Below are positions 16,957 to 26,391 of a DNA stretch of 41,083 bases, piece by piece. The notes under the pieces are model-generated. The model made no database searches. It was not told the DNA's origin and saw only the letters and a program-made list of their open reading frames with translations. Position 1 is the stretch's first letter; the number at the start of each line of letters is the position of its first letter. A program made the position numbers and the translations under genes. The stretch is taken from NCBI RefSeq assembly GCF_001578805.1, contig NZ_KQ969157.1, positions 557,523-598,605 on the forward strand. The letters run 5' to 3'. Origin of the DNA: Streptococcus sp. DD10 (GTDB lineage Bacteria > Bacillota > Bacilli > Lactobacillales > Streptococcaceae).

Positions 16957-18336
16957 TTATTTATCTGCTGAAAGTGCAGCCATCGTAATATAATTGTATG
17001 GCTTATTAAAGTGTGGTAAGAAGAACAAATCAGTCAAGGCCAATTTGTCAATAGTAACTTTTTCTTGGATAGCAAGCGAGAACATATGAATCCCCATTGA
17101 GATTTCTGAGTTTCGAGATACCATTTGAGCACCAAGAATGACACGACTATCTTTATCAAAAACAATTTTAATTCCTACGTTATGGTTATCGTGTTTGATA
17201 AATTCAGGTTTCTGTAAGTCGTTGAAACCAGTTTCAGTAGCATTGAATCCTGCCTTCTTAGCTCGCTCTAAGGTCAAACCAGTTGACACCATGTGCAGTC
17301 CATAGATAGAAATCCCATTGGAACCTTGTACACCAATTCCTTCAAGTTCAACTCCACAAGCATTGTAAGCACCAACAATACCAGAACGAACTGCATTTGA
17401 CGCAAGAGCAATATAACTTGTATCATTAAGTGCATTGTCATAAATTGTGGCACAGTCACCAACTGCATATACACCTGGAATCGACGTTTCTTGGTGTTTA
17501 TTTACCAAGAAAGCCCCATTTCGGAATAACTCAATCTTACCATCAGCCAAAGCAGTATTTGGACGGAAACCAACTGCAAGAATCACCATATCCACATCAA
17601 AGCTTTCCTTGTCTGTCACAATCCGCTCAACTTTACCATCACCTTCGATTGCTTGTACAGTTTGTCCCAATGCAAGTTTAATATGATTATCTTCCAAGTT
17701 TTTAGCCATAATATCTGTGAACTCACGATCATAATATCCATTAAGAACTGTATCCACGATATCAATTAAGACCACTTCTTTTCCTAGACGCTCGAAAGCT
17801 TCTGCCAGCTCAACACCAATATAACCACCACCAACAACAGCAATACGATTCAAATGTTTACTGCTATCTTTTAGTTTCTCAATCACTACCTCAGCATTTT
17901 GGTAAAGTTTTACAAATTGAATATTTTCAAGAGTTGCTTTAAATTCTCGATTTCCTTCTTCTAGCTCAACACCTTTAATTGGTGGAATAATTGGGGTAGA
18001 ACCAGTAGCAAAAATTAACTTATCATAACTTTCTTTATGTTCTTTTCCTTCTACTTCTGCTGTCACAACTTTATTATCATAGTCGATAGATAGTACAGGG
18101 GAGTTCATATATACTTTAGCACCTTTTGCCTCTAATTTCTCTTTATCTGAATAAAAGAGTCCTTCAGGTCCATCAATTTGTTCCCCAATCCACAAGGCCA
18201 TACCACATCCTAGGAAAGAAATATTTGAGTTTTGGTCAAAAACAACTACCTCATTTGCTGAACCAAAGTTATCTAACATAGTATTGATGGTTGCTGTACC
18301 AGCATGGTTTGCACCAACGACAACGATTTTACTCAT
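16957..18336 (-). CDS. nox: H2O-forming NADH oxidase
   Basis: Nox reduces O2 to water with NADH, regenerating NAD+ and protecting against oxygen. Its 459 residues equal the pneumococcal enzyme. The FAD motif [13 protein letters not shown] includes the active-site His. The redox-active Cys44 is in [12 protein letters not shown]. The NADH-binding [13 protein letters not shown] lies near 170 and the second FAD motif [13 protein letters not shown] near 275. An AAGGTAGGA site precedes the ATG. The promoter contains a perfect cre box (18393-18406), suggesting CcpA control by sugar supply. It is divergent from the apbE/flavin-reductase operon. Confidence 0.96.
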   Translation of the reverse strand: MSKIVVVGANHAGTATINTMLDNFGSANEVVVFDQNSNISFLGCGMALWIGEQIDGPEGLFYSDKEKLEAKGAKVYMNSPVLSIDYDNKVVTAEVEGKEHKESYDKLIFATGSTPIIPPIKGVELEEGNREFKATLENIQFVKLYQNAEVVIEKLKDSSKHLNRIAVVGGGYIGVELAEAFERLGKEVVLIDIVDTVLNGYYDREFTDIMAKNLEDNHIKLALGQTVQAIEGDGKVERIVTDKESFDVDMVILAVGFRPNTALADGKIELFRNGAFLVNKHQETSIPGVYAVGDCATIYDNALNDTSYIALASNAVRSGIVGAYNACGVELEGIGVQGSNGISIYGLHMVSTGLTLERAKKAGFNATETGFNDLQKPEFIKHDNHNVGIKIVFDKDSRVILGAQMVSRNSEISMGIHMFSLAIQEKVTIDKLALTDLFFLPHFNKPYNYITMAALSADK

Positions 18337-18378
18337 AGTAAATTCCTACCTTTTATATCATTTCTTAATTTCTTTCAT

Positions 18379-18407
18379 AGTATATCATTTTCTGTTAGCG
18401 TTTACAA
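18379..18407 (-). promoter_or_regulatory. nox promoter with perfect cre box
   Basis: On the minus strand TTGTAA (18407-18402), 17 bp and TATACT (18384-18379, with TGa ahead of it) form the promoter. TGTAAACGCTAACA (18406-18393) matches the cre consensus TGWAANCGNTNWCA at every position and covers the -35 box and adjoining spacer. CcpA binding here would affect polymerase access. Confidence 0.8.
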
Positions 18408-18529
18408 GAAGAAAGTCCCGAACTTGAAAAAATTTTGAAAAGCATAGCAAGTAAATTGTAAAATTTTATGATTTTTGAGGAATATTTTTCAATTTAAGCA
18501 AATTTCTTGACAAAAATATAAAAAAAGAA

Positions 18530-18558
18530 TTGTGAAAACGTTATCTTTATGATATGCT
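18530..18558 (+). promoter_or_regulatory. apbE operon promoter with cre-like box
   Basis: TTGTGA (18530-18535), 17 bp and TATGCT (18553-18558, preceded by TGa) form the promoter. TGAAAACGTTATCT (18533-18546) matches the cre consensus at 13 of 14 positions and lies between the two boxes, a placement typical of repression. Confidence 0.65.
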
Positions 18559-18587
18559 AGAAGTATATAATAATGAGGAGACAATCT

Positions 18588-19529
18588 ATGTCCTACACTT
18601 CTCAATCTACTCATTTGATGGGAGCTACTATTAGTCTGACCATTCAACATGATGATGCAGTAGAAATTTTGGGTCAATCTTTTCAGTTATTAGAGACACT
18701 AGAATATCGATTCAACGCCAATAGTTCGGATTCCGAACTATCCAGGATTAATCAAGAGGCTGGTATTAGACCAGTTATTGTACATCCGGATTTATTTGAA
18801 CTTATTTCTATAGGTAAAAAACATAGCCTAGCTGAAAATAGTCAGATGAATATTGCCATCGGCCCTTTAGTTCAGACTTGGAGAATCGGATTTTCTGATG
18901 CTAAAGTTCCTACAGATGACGAGATTCATCATGCATTAGCTAAAATTGATCCTAAAAAAATTATCTTGGATGAGAGAAACTTTAGTATTTTCCTTGCTGA
19001 AAAGGGAATGAAAATCGACCTAGGTTGCCTAGCAAAAGGATATAGCGCCGATAAACTAGCTGGCTTCCTTAGGTCAAAAGGCGTCACTTCTGCGCTTATC
19101 AATCTCGGTGGGAATATTTTAACAATAGGAAGTAAAGAGGGGAAACCTTGGAAAATTGGTCTTCAAGCCCCTCAGTCTCCAAATGGACATCATCTAGGGA
19201 TTATTCCTATCGTCAATCAATCCGTTGTAACTTCTGGTACCTATGTGCGTCACCTCAAAACTGAGGAGCATGATTTTCATCACATTTTTGATAGTTCTAC
19301 TGGTTATCCTTGCCACACCGATTTAAGGAGCCTGACCATTTTATCAGAACAATCAATAGATGGAGAAATCTGGACTACAAGACTGTTTGGTCAAAATGAA
19401 ATCAATATCCTCTGGCAGATTGAACAAACACCAAACATAGAAGCTATTTTAGTAGACAAACATGGGAAAATAACACTCTCATCTGGACTAGATCCTCTAC
19501 TTCCAACCAAAAGAAAGGAACTATTATGA
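18588..19529 (+). CDS. apbE: ApbE-family FAD:protein FMN transferase
   Basis: ApbE enzymes transfer FMN from FAD to a Thr or Ser of a target flavoprotein. The 313-residue protein shows the family blocks: IGPLVQTWRIG, DLGCLAKGYSADK, INLGGNILTIGS, VVTSGTYVRH (the SGxYxR block) and HHIFDSSTGYP. It has no signal peptide or lipobox, so it should act in the cytoplasm, unlike the exported lipoprotein forms. I use ATG 18588, seven bases after AGGAG. Its stop overlaps the next start (ATGA), coupling it to two flavin-reductase genes that are the likely partners. A cre-like box sits in the promoter. Confidence 0.9.
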   Translation: MSYTSQSTHLMGATISLTIQHDDAVEILGQSFQLLETLEYRFNANSSDSELSRINQEAGIRPVIVHPDLFELISIGKKHSLAENSQMNIAIGPLVQTWRIGFSDAKVPTDDEIHHALAKIDPKKIILDERNFSIFLAEKGMKIDLGCLAKGYSADKLAGFLRSKGVTSALINLGGNILTIGSKEGKPWKIGLQAPQSPNGHHLGIIPIVNQSVVTSGTYVRHLKTEEHDFHHIFDSSTGYPCHTDLRSLTILSEQSIDGEIWTTRLFGQNEINILWQIEQTPNIEAILVDKHGKITLSSGLDPLLPTKRKELL

Positions 19530-20134
19530 CAACTTTTATTGCCCTCGTAGGAACAAATTCAAAACGTTCCACAAACCGTCAACTTCTTCAATATATGCAA
19601 AAACATTTCGTTGATAAAGCTGATATTGAACTGATTGAAATTAAAGATTTGCCAGTTTTTAATAAACCAGCTGACAAACAACTTCCTTTAGAGGTTATCG
19701 AAATTTCAGAAAAGATTGATGCAGCAGATGGGGTCATTATTGGTACACCAGAGTACGACCACTCCATTCCAGCTGTCTTGATGAATGCTCTTGCATGGCT
19801 TTCATACGGTATCTATCCGATGCTAAATAAACCAGTTATGATCACTGGTGCCTCCTATGGTACTTTAGGTTCTTCTCGTGCACAATTACAACTACGCCAA
19901 ATACTTGATGCGCCTGAACTCAAAGCAAATGTAATGCCAGGATCTGAATTTTTGCTCTCTCACTCTCTACAAGCCTTTGACAAAAATGGAGACTTGATTG
20001 ATTTGGATACTATCAAAAAACTTGATGCATTGTTTGACGACTTCCGTCTTTTTGTTAAAATCACGCAAAAGTTGAAAAGCGCTCATGCTCTTCTCCATAA
20101 AGAAGCTGAAGATTTTGACTGGGAAAACCTCTAA
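19526..20134 (+). CDS. NADPH-dependent FMN reductase-type flavoprotein
   Basis: This 202-residue flavodoxin-fold protein has the phosphate-binding start LVGTNSKRSTNRQLL. It also has the flavin-loop motif GTPEYDHSIPAVLMNALAWLS and the MITGASYGTLGSSRAQLQLR segment typical of NADPH-dependent FMN and azo reductases. It should bind FMN and reduce a flavin, quinone or other acceptor with NAD(P)H. It overlaps apbE by four bases and is followed 21 bases later by a larger paralogue of the same fold. The TGAS tetrapeptide is a normal family segment, so it is not strong evidence for covalent flavinylation. Confidence 0.88.
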   Translation: MTTFIALVGTNSKRSTNRQLLQYMQKHFVDKADIELIEIKDLPVFNKPADKQLPLEVIEISEKIDAADGVIIGTPEYDHSIPAVLMNALAWLSYGIYPMLNKPVMITGASYGTLGSSRAQLQLRQILDAPELKANVMPGSEFLLSHSLQAFDKNGDLIDLDTIKKLDALFDDFRLFVKITQKLKSAHALLHKEAEDFDWENL

Positions 20135-20155
20135 TATTAGAAAGGAAAACTAAAT

Positions 20156-21394
20156 ATGAAATTTGTAGGACTCGTAGGAGCAAACTATGATCACTCGTAT
20201 AACCGAAAATTGCTAGAGTTTATTCGTCGACAATTCAAATTAAAATTCGAATTAGAAGTTTTAGAAATCGATGAAGTCCCAATGTTCAACCAAGATGAAA
20301 AATGGGACGAAAGTTTTCAACTTAGACTACTTTACAATAAAATTACTCGCTCTGATGGGGTCATTATCGCTACTCCAGAACATAATCATACTATTTCTGC
20401 TTCCTTGAAGAGCGTACTGGAATGGCTCTCCTTTGAAGTTCATCCATTTGAGAACAAGCCTGTTATGATTGTTGGTGCTTCTTACTACGATCAAGGAACC
20501 TCACGCGCACAAGTTCACCTCCGCAAAATATTAGAGGCTCCTGGGGTAAATGCATACACTTTGCCAGGTAATGAATTTTTACTCGGAAAAGCTAAGGAAG
20601 CCTTTGATGATAAAGGAAACATTACCAACTCCGGTACAGTTAACTTTTTAGAAACTTGTTTAGACAATTTTGTCAAATATGTGAAGGTTGTATCAAAATT
20701 GAAAAAACCGAAACCAATTGCTCCAGAAGATTTAGATGTTACTCATCCAATTGCAACAACTATTCAAGGTATTGACCCGGATGACCCTGAATGGGTTGAA
20801 AAAGCTGCCGAATTAGTCGGCGCTGTATCAGGAGATACCTATGTAAAACTTGACCATGGTATCCTCACTGTCAATCAAATTGATATGTTCCTTAAAGCAA
20901 TGCCATTTGAGTTGACTTATGCAGATGATAACAATCAGTTCTTATACTATAACAATGCTCACCAAGACCCTGATACTATGTTCGCTAAACGCGTGCCTTC
21001 TCAATCAGGTAATCGCCTATCAACTGTTCACAATTCCCTACCTGGAGGGCGGATGAAAAATGTAGAATGGGTAGTTGGTGTATTGCGAAATGGGGATCAA
21101 GAGTATGTTCGTACTATTGTCCCAGGTTCCCCAGATGGTGTGATTAATACGCATAATTACCAAGCTATGTACTATCCAGATGGTTCCTATGCTGGAATTA
21201 ATGAGATTGTATTTAACTTCCAACCTTGGTTAGATTGGTACCTTGCTTCTACTGGTCAACGACTAGTTGGAGGCAATGGTTCTGTAGCAGCTGGACCACA
21301 TGGAGGAGGACACGCTGATGCTACTGCTTCTGCATCAGGTGGTGCTGATGATAATACTGCTGAAGCAGATGCAACCTCTAGTGCAAGTAATTAA
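20156..21394 (+). CDS. FMN reductase fused to a PAS-like domain, with A/S/G/D-rich tail
   Basis: Residues 1-185 are a second FMN-reductase fold (LVGANYDHSYNRKLLEF, ATPEHNHTISASLKSVLEWLS, IVGASYYDQGTSRAQ). After a linker, residues about 225-375 match a PAS_10-type sensor domain: FELTYADDNNQFLYYNN, then FAKRVPSQSGNRLSTVHN and INEIVFNFQPW. Such domains often bind haem, flavin or small ligands. The last 35 or so residues are low complexity, rich in Ala, Ser, Gly, Asp and His, which is unusual for a cytosolic reductase. An AGAAAGGAA site precedes the ATG. It is the last gene of the apbE operon, before a strong terminator. Role and acceptor are unknown. Confidence 0.85.
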   Translation: MKFVGLVGANYDHSYNRKLLEFIRRQFKLKFELEVLEIDEVPMFNQDEKWDESFQLRLLYNKITRSDGVIIATPEHNHTISASLKSVLEWLSFEVHPFENKPVMIVGASYYDQGTSRAQVHLRKILEAPGVNAYTLPGNEFLLGKAKEAFDDKGNITNSGTVNFLETCLDNFVKYVKVVSKLKKPKPIAPEDLDVTHPIATTIQGIDPDDPEWVEKAAELVGAVSGDTYVKLDHGILTVNQIDMFLKAMPFELTYADDNNQFLYYNNAHQDPDTMFAKRVPSQSGNRLSTVHNSLPGGRMKNVEWVVGVLRNGDQEYVRTIVPGSPDGVINTHNYQAMYYPDGSYAGINEIVFNFQPWLDWYLASTGQRLVGGNGSVAAGPHGGGHADATASASGGADDNTAEADATSSASN

Positions 21395-21397
21395 GAA

Positions 21398-21428
21398 AAA
21401 CCCAACTAAGAAATTCTTAGTTGGGTTT
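21398..21428 (+). terminator. Intrinsic terminator of apbE operon
   Basis: AAACCCAACTAAGAA and TTCTTAGTTGGGTTT form a 15-bp perfect stem with T-rich sequence at its end, directly after the operon stop. Confidence 0.85.
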
Positions 21429-21432
21429 AATG

Positions 21433-21478
21433 GCTCTATAATTCTGTAGTCGGTAATCTACTTTAAGAATTATGGAGC
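21433..21478. repeat. Palindromic GCTCTATAA repeat, copy B
   Basis: GCTCTATAATTCTGTAGT at the left end and a complementary ...AGAATTATGGAGC at the right end form an imperfect palindrome similar to copies A and C. It lies between the convergent apbE operon and potD and may also end potD transcription. Confidence 0.6.
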
Positions 21479-21504
21479 TTATTTTATTAATGTTAGGGGA
21501 ACTT

Positions 21505-22575
21505 TTATTTTCGATACATTTTCATCTGTAAATACAAATCGTTATAGAGGCCAAGCATTTCTTGGTTTAAAGACTCATAAACTTCCAAATTTTTCATCGT
21601 CTCCTCATCTGGATAAAATGCTTTATCATCCTGTATCTCTTTTGGTAACATACTTTTTGCTGGAATATTAGGTGTCGAATAACCAACATACTCCGCATTT
21701 TTAAGAGCATTTTCAGGTCTAAGCATAAAATTGATAAACTGATACGCTGCATCTAGGTTTTTCACATTTTTAGGAATCACCATATTATCAAACCATAGAT
21801 TGCTAGCTTCAGACGGTACAACATAGTGAAGTTTGTCATTCCCATCTAACATCTGCTTCGCTTCACCAGAAAAGCTAACTCCAATAGCAGCATTTCCTTG
21901 AATCATATACCCTTTCATTTCATCTGCAACAATTGCTTTAATATTAGGAGTCAAAGTATAAAGTTTGTCCACTGCTTCTTGAAGTTGATCTCGATTTTTA
22001 GAGTTTAGACTATACCCTAATGAGTTAAGTCCAATCCCCATTGCTTCTCTAGCTCCATCAATCAGCATAATTGAATTTTCAAACTCTGGTCGCCATAAGT
22101 CATCCCAATGAACTGGTGGTTTATCTACTAAATCTTCGTTATAAACAATTCCCAATGTTCCCCAAAAATAAGGAATTGAGTATTCATTCCCGTGGTCAAA
22201 AGACAAATCTAGAAAATCTTTTCCGATATTTTCTAGACCTTCGATACGGCTATGATCTAATTTCATTAACATATCTTCAGATTTCATTTTTGAAATCATA
22301 TATTCACTCGGGATAGCTATATCGTAAGTGGTACCACCTTGTTTTAACTTAGTGTACATAGCTTCGTTAGAATCAAAGGTCTCGTATAAAACTTGAACGC
22401 CTGTCTCTTTTGTAAACTCTGTCAATAACTCAGGATCAATATAATCTCCCCAGTTATAAATGACTAGTTTCCCATCTGATCCTGCACTAGTCTGTGCTTC
22501 AAGGTGCGAGGAAATTCCCCACAGTAGCAAAATAATCGCAACAATGCCTGCAAGAAAGGAATAAAGTTTATTCAT
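21505..22575 (-). CDS. potD: Spermidine/putrescine-binding protein
   Basis: PotD is the extracellular polyamine-binding component of PotABCD. The 356-residue length equals the pneumococcal protein. The N-terminus has one hydrophobic segment (FLAGIVAIILLLWGI) without a lipobox cysteine, so it should remain as a membrane-anchored form or be cleaved by signal peptidase I. The mature part begins KLVIYNWGDYIDPELL, the family signature, with YFWGTLGIVYN and NLWFDNMVIPK in the binding cleft. The start overlaps the potC stop (ATGA). It is the last gene of the operon. Confidence 0.96.
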   Translation of the reverse strand: MNKLYSFLAGIVAIILLLWGISSHLEAQTSAGSDGKLVIYNWGDYIDPELLTEFTKETGVQVLYETFDSNEAMYTKLKQGGTTYDIAIPSEYMISKMKSEDMLMKLDHSRIEGLENIGKDFLDLSFDHGNEYSIPYFWGTLGIVYNEDLVDKPPVHWDDLWRPEFENSIMLIDGAREAMGIGLNSLGYSLNSKNRDQLQEAVDKLYTLTPNIKAIVADEMKGYMIQGNAAIGVSFSGEAKQMLDGNDKLHYVVPSEASNLWFDNMVIPKNVKNLDAAYQFINFMLRPENALKNAEYVGYSTPNIPAKSMLPKEIQDDKAFYPDEETMKNLEVYESLNQEMLGLYNDLYLQMKMYRK

Positions 22576-23345
22576 TCTCTTTCCTCCTTTTCACGAGAGA
22601 TGAAATAATAACCTATAACCAATAAGATACTAAATAGAAAGACTAAAGTTGAAAGAGCATTGATTTCAAGAGAAATTCCCTGTCTTGCTCTTGAATAGAT
22701 TTCAACTGCTAGAGTTGAAAAACCATTACCGGTTACAAAAAAAGTAACAGCAAAATCATCCAGTGAATAGGTAAATGCCATAAAATAACCGGCAATGATA
22801 GCTGGAGTTAGGTAAGGTAGCATGATTTCGCGTAACATTTGAAACTGGGTAGCTCCAAGATCGTAAGCTGCATGTACCATATCTATATTCATCTCTTTTA
22901 ATCTCGGTAAAACCATCAAGACTACAATCGGAATAGAAAAAGCAACATGACTTAATAAAACTGAAGCAAATCCCAAGTCTACACGTAACATTGTAAAAAA
23001 GATTAAGAAACTTGCACCAATCATAACATCGGGCGAAACAATCAGTACATTATTCAACGATAAAATACTTTCTTGTTCTCTTCTCGATCTTTGATTGATA
23101 TAAATCGCACCAAAAGTTCCAATCACAGTCGCAATCAATGCAGATAAAAAAGCAAGGAAGAAGGTTTGAGCAACAATTAACATCAGCCGACTATCATTAA
23201 AAAGATTGGAAAAATACTCTAATGTAAATCCTGTAAAGCCATTCATATCGCCGCCAGCATTAAATGAATAGAAAATAAGATAAAAAATTGGCAAATATAA
23301 AATTAGGAAAATAAAGGCTAAATAGAGATTAGATAATTTTTTCAT
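22572..23345 (-). CDS. potC: Spermidine/putrescine ABC permease
   Basis: PotC forms the membrane channel with PotB. The 257 residues contain about six membrane segments. The EAA loop is visible as AAYDLGATQFQMLREIMLPYLTP, the coupling helix that contacts PotA. The ATG lies in TAATG shared with the potB stop, and the stop overlaps the potD start, so all pot genes are translationally coupled. Confidence 0.95.
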   Translation of the reverse strand: MKKLSNLYLAFIFLILYLPIFYLIFYSFNAGGDMNGFTGFTLEYFSNLFNDSRLMLIVAQTFFLAFLSALIATVIGTFGAIYINQRSRREQESILSLNNVLIVSPDVMIGASFLIFFTMLRVDLGFASVLLSHVAFSIPIVVLMVLPRLKEMNIDMVHAAYDLGATQFQMLREIMLPYLTPAIIAGYFMAFTYSLDDFAVTFFVTGNGFSTLAVEIYSRARQGISLEINALSTLVFLFSILLVIGYYFISREKEERE

Positions 23346-24151
23346 TAACCTTTTCTCCTTTCTTTAGTTAGCCACATGATAAAGAGCATCGCTGCAATCA
23401 AAACCACCCCTATCGTTGATCCCATACCAAGATTATGAGTTGTTAGGAAATGTTGCTCAATAGCTGTACCAAGCGTAATAACACGATTTCCACCAATTAA
23501 GCGCGTTAACATGAAAAGACTCAAACTTGGTATAAAAACAGACTGAACTCCGGAGCGAACCCCATTAAGAGACAACGGAAAAACAACATGTCGAAACGTA
23601 TCCCAACGATTGGCACCTAAATCATAACTTGCATTAATCAAATTATGATCCAAGTCATCCAAAGCATTAAAAATTGGTAAAATCATGAAAGGCAACTCGA
23701 TGTAACTAGCAACAAAAATAAAAGAAAAATCTGTAAATAAAATTTGTTGCGGTCCAACACCAAAAAAAGTAAGGAAACTATTTATGGAACCATTTTGTCC
23801 AAAAATTCCAATAAAAGCATAAGTTTTTAACAATAGATTGATCCAAGTTGGGAGGATAATTAGCATCAACCATAATTGTTTATGCTTTAGAAGGGTCAAA
23901 AAATAAGCTGTTGGATAAGAAATTAAAAGAGTAACCAAAGTAATAATACCAGCATATAAAACTGAATTGAAACTCATTTTTAAGTAAGTTAGATTTTGAG
24001 AAGCAAAATACTCACGATAATTTGCTAAAGTAAAACCGCCATCTAATCCCAAAAAAGACTGGTATACAATCAAGGCTACAGGTGCTAGAACAAACAAACA
24101 AATCCAAATAACATATGGAACTGCAAACAAGCTAGATGTTGTTTTCTTCAT
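23345..24151 (-). CDS. potB: Spermidine/putrescine ABC permease
   Basis: PotB is the partner permease. It is hydrophobic with about six membrane helices and an EAA loop ([22 protein letters not shown]). I start at ATG 24151, six bases after GAGGAGG; an ATG seven codons upstream is in frame but overlaps the ribosome site. With that start, the gene overlaps the end of potA by 20 bases. The operon order potABCD follows murB, as in pneumococcus. Confidence 0.94.
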   Translation of the reverse strand: MKKTTSSLFAVPYVIWICLFVLAPVALIVYQSFLGLDGGFTLANYREYFASQNLTYLKMSFNSVLYAGIITLVTLLISYPTAYFLTLLKHKQLWLMLIILPTWINLLLKTYAFIGIFGQNGSINSFLTFFGVGPQQILFTDFSFIFVASYIELPFMILPIFNALDDLDHNLINASYDLGANRWDTFRHVVFPLSLNGVRSGVQSVFIPSLSLFMLTRLIGGNRVITLGTAIEQHFLTTHNLGMGSTIGVVLIAAMLFIMWLTKERRKG

Positions 24152-25289
24152 CGCGCTCCTCCTCAATAGCATTAATTAAACCGGCTTCTTGCTCTTCAAT
24201 CTCTACGTACTCTTCGATACGAGCGTCAAATTCTTCTTCTGTTTCATTGAGTCGCATGATATGAATATCTTCTGGTTCAAAATCAAGACCGATAACCTCT
24301 CCCACTATAGCCTTACGCGTCGAATGAATCATCCACTCATTATCCAAATCATCATAAGCTATTATCTCATAATGAACTCCACGAAAGAGTTGGGTATCAA
24401 CTTTTACCTTCAGTTTTCCTTCTTCAGGAAGAGTGATTCGGAGGTCTTCTGGCCGGATAACTACCTCTACTGCTTCATTTGGTTTCATCCCTCCATCCAC
24501 AGCTTCGAAGCGTTTGCCATTGAACTCCACCAAATAATCCTCAATCATGGTACCAGATAAAATGTTTGACTCACCAATAAAGGTAGCTACAAAATGATTA
24601 ATAGGCTCATCATAGATATCAACTGGTGTCCCTGACTGGACAATTTCTCCTTCGTTCATAACAAAAATCCAGTCACTCATAGCCAAGGCTTCTTCCTGAT
24701 CATGGGTAACAAAAACAAAGGTAATCCCTAGACTTTGTTGCAATTCTCTAAGCTCATATTGCATATCTGTCCGTAATTTTAAATCAAGGGCTGATAAAGG
24801 TTCGTCTAACAAAACAACACGCGGGCGATTGATAATTGCACGCGCAATTGCTACACGCTGCCGTTGTCCTCCTGAAAGCTTTTGGATAGAACGTTTTTCA
24901 TAGCCTTCGAGTTGCACCATTTTCAGGACTTCAGTCACACGCTTCTTAATTTCATCCTTCTCTATCTTTCGTAATTTTAATGGAAAAGCTATATTTTCAA
25001 AAACAGTCATATGCGGAAAGAGAGCATAGGATTGAAAAACAGTATGCACATCACGCTTATTAGTCGGGACATCATTAATTCGTTTTCCATCTAGTAAGAT
25101 ATCACCAGTGGTAGCATCCAGTAAACCTGCTATTATGTTCAGAATAGTTGATTTTCCAGACCCTGATGCTCCAAGCAGGGTATAGAATTTTCCCTCTTCT
25201 AACTCAAAGTTGATATCTTTAAGTACAACAGTATTACTATCTTCAAAAACTTTTGAAACATTTTTAAACTCAATAATTGGTTTATTCAA
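24132..25289 (-). CDS. potA: Spermidine/putrescine ABC transporter ATPase
   Basis: PotA powers polyamine uptake. It has Walker [10 protein letters not shown] near residue 38, the Q-loop in [11 protein letters not shown], the ABC signature [15 protein letters not shown], Walker [13 protein letters not shown] and the switch His in FVTHDQEEA. The C-terminal region is a TOBE-type regulatory domain with an acidic tail. The start codon is TTG at 25289, with AAAGGA 11 bases upstream. It lies 96 bases after murB, with a possible separate promoter in between. Confidence 0.95.
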   Translation of the reverse strand: MNKPIIEFKNVSKVFEDSNTVVLKDINFELEEGKFYTLLGASGSGKSTILNIIAGLLDATTGDILLDGKRINDVPTNKRDVHTVFQSYALFPHMTVFENIAFPLKLRKIEKDEIKKRVTEVLKMVQLEGYEKRSIQKLSGGQRQRVAIARAIINRPRVVLLDEPLSALDLKLRTDMQYELRELQQSLGITFVFVTHDQEEALAMSDWIFVMNEGEIVQSGTPVDIYDEPINHFVATFIGESNILSGTMIEDYLVEFNGKRFEAVDGGMKPNEAVEVVIRPEDLRITLPEEGKLKVKVDTQLFRGVHYEIIAYDDLDNEWMIHSTRKAIVGEVIGLDFEPEDIHIMRLNETEEEFDARIEEYVEIEEQEAGLINAIEEERDEENNI

Positions 25290-25349
25290 TTCACATACAT
25301 TCCTTTTTCTATAATTACCCAGACAAAGTCAATTTGTCACAAACTAAAC

Positions 25350-25375
25350 TTGTAAAACATTACTGAATGTTACAA
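25350..25375. repeat. Imperfect palindrome between murB and potA
   Basis: TTGTAAAACATT and AATGTTACAA flank a four-base centre. The arms are complementary apart from an inserted AA. The position about 60 bp upstream of potA fits an operator or a short hairpin; no known regulator can be assigned. Confidence 0.4.
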
Positions 25376-25385
25376 ATCATTCAAT

Positions 25386-26288
25386 CTATAGTTTTTCGCC
25401 AATAATACGAACTTCAGGTTCCAAAATAATACCTGAATGTTCTCTTACTTTCGTAATAACATCCGCAATCAACTCTTCATAATCCTGTGCAGTTCCATCT
25501 TCGATATTCACCATAAAACCTGCATGCTTTTTAGAAACCTCAACTCCACCTATACGGTATCCTTTTAGTCCCGCTTCTGCAATTAATTGACCAGCAAAAT
25601 GTCCCAATGGACGTTTAAAAACTGAACCACACGAAGGGTACTCTAGTGGCTGTTTGAGCTCTCTTAGATAAGTTAGTCTATCCATCTCTTGCTTAATGAT
25701 AGAATGTGTCCCTGGAGAAAGTGCAAACTTAGCTGAAATCACTACATCACCACTATCTTGGATAGCCGAGTATCTATATCCAAAACGAAGATCTTGCGCT
25801 TCAAGAGTTTTAACCTCTCCTTCTCGAGTCAATATCTTACAGGAGATAAGAACATGTGCAATTTCTCCCCCATAAGCACCAGCATTCATGTAAACAGCCC
25901 CTCCTACACTACCAGGGATGCCGCAGGCGAATTCAAACCCCGACAGACTATGAAAAAGAGCAACATGAGTTGTATCTCTCAAACTTGCTCCTGCCTCTGC
26001 TTCAATTACGTAGCCATCAACGGAGATTGTATTCAGTTTATTAAACATGATTACAAAGCCTTTTATTCCACCATTTCGCACGATTAAATTGCTGGCGTTT
26101 CCTAAGACCATCCAAGGGATAGCGTGCTGATTCGCAAATTTTACTACTCTGATGAGCTCAAATCGGTTTCTAGGAAAAACCAGAAAATCCGCATTCCCGC
26201 CCACCTTAGTATAAGTATAGTGCTTCAAAGGTTCATCATACCGGATATCAATTCCATTTAATTCGGATTTTATTAAATCTAATACCAT
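25386..26288 (-). CDS. murB: UDP-N-acetylenolpyruvoylglucosamine reductase
   Basis: MurB makes UDP-N-acetylmuramate, a committed step of peptidoglycan synthesis. The FAD-binding blocks [26 protein letters not shown] and [21 protein letters not shown] are intact. The catalytic Ser lies in [11 protein letters not shown] and the C-terminal Glu in [10 protein letters not shown] use ATG 26288, giving about 300 residues and an eight-base spacing to AGGAAAG; the ATG two codons earlier is too close. The pot operon follows directly, as in S. pneumoniae. Confidence 0.95.
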   Translation of the reverse strand: MVLDLIKSELNGIDIRYDEPLKHYTYTKVGGNADFLVFPRNRFELIRVVKFANQHAIPWMVLGNASNLIVRNGGIKGFVIMFNKLNTISVDGYVIEAEAGASLRDTTHVALFHSLSGFEFACGIPGSVGGAVYMNAGAYGGEIAHVLISCKILTREGEVKTLEAQDLRFGYRYSAIQDSGDVVISAKFALSPGTHSIIKQEMDRLTYLRELKQPLEYPSCGSVFKRPLGHFAGQLIAEAGLKGYRIGGVEVSKKHAGFMVNIEDGTAQDYEELIADVITKVREHSGIILEPEVRIIGEKL

Positions 26289-26318
26289 GTGCATCTCTTT
26301 CCTACAAATTATCACTCT

Positions 26319-26324
26319 ATTATA
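26319..26324 (-). promoter_or_regulatory. murB promoter (-10)
   Basis: TTTGATATAAT on the minus strand is an extended -10 (TGaTATAAT) about 30 bp upstream of the murB start, giving a short leader. Confidence 0.6.
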
Positions 26325-26360
26325 TCAAATTTTGACTGTTTTTGCTCATTTTTTTAGAAG

Positions 26361-26391
26361 AAAAACTGAAATCCAATTTTGGATTTCAGTT
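26361..26391 (-). terminator. Terminator of membrane glycosyltransferase gene
   Basis: AACTGAAATCCAA (26364-26376) and TTGGATTTCAGTT (26379-26391) form a 13-bp stem followed on the minus strand by T5. The stop codon of the upstream gene is inside the stem. Confidence 0.85.

Noticed and set aside
19857-19890. TGAS in the first flavin reductase as an ApbE flavinylation site
   Set aside because: This tetrapeptide belongs to the normal FMN-reductase fold and lacks the Asp-led context of known acceptor sites.
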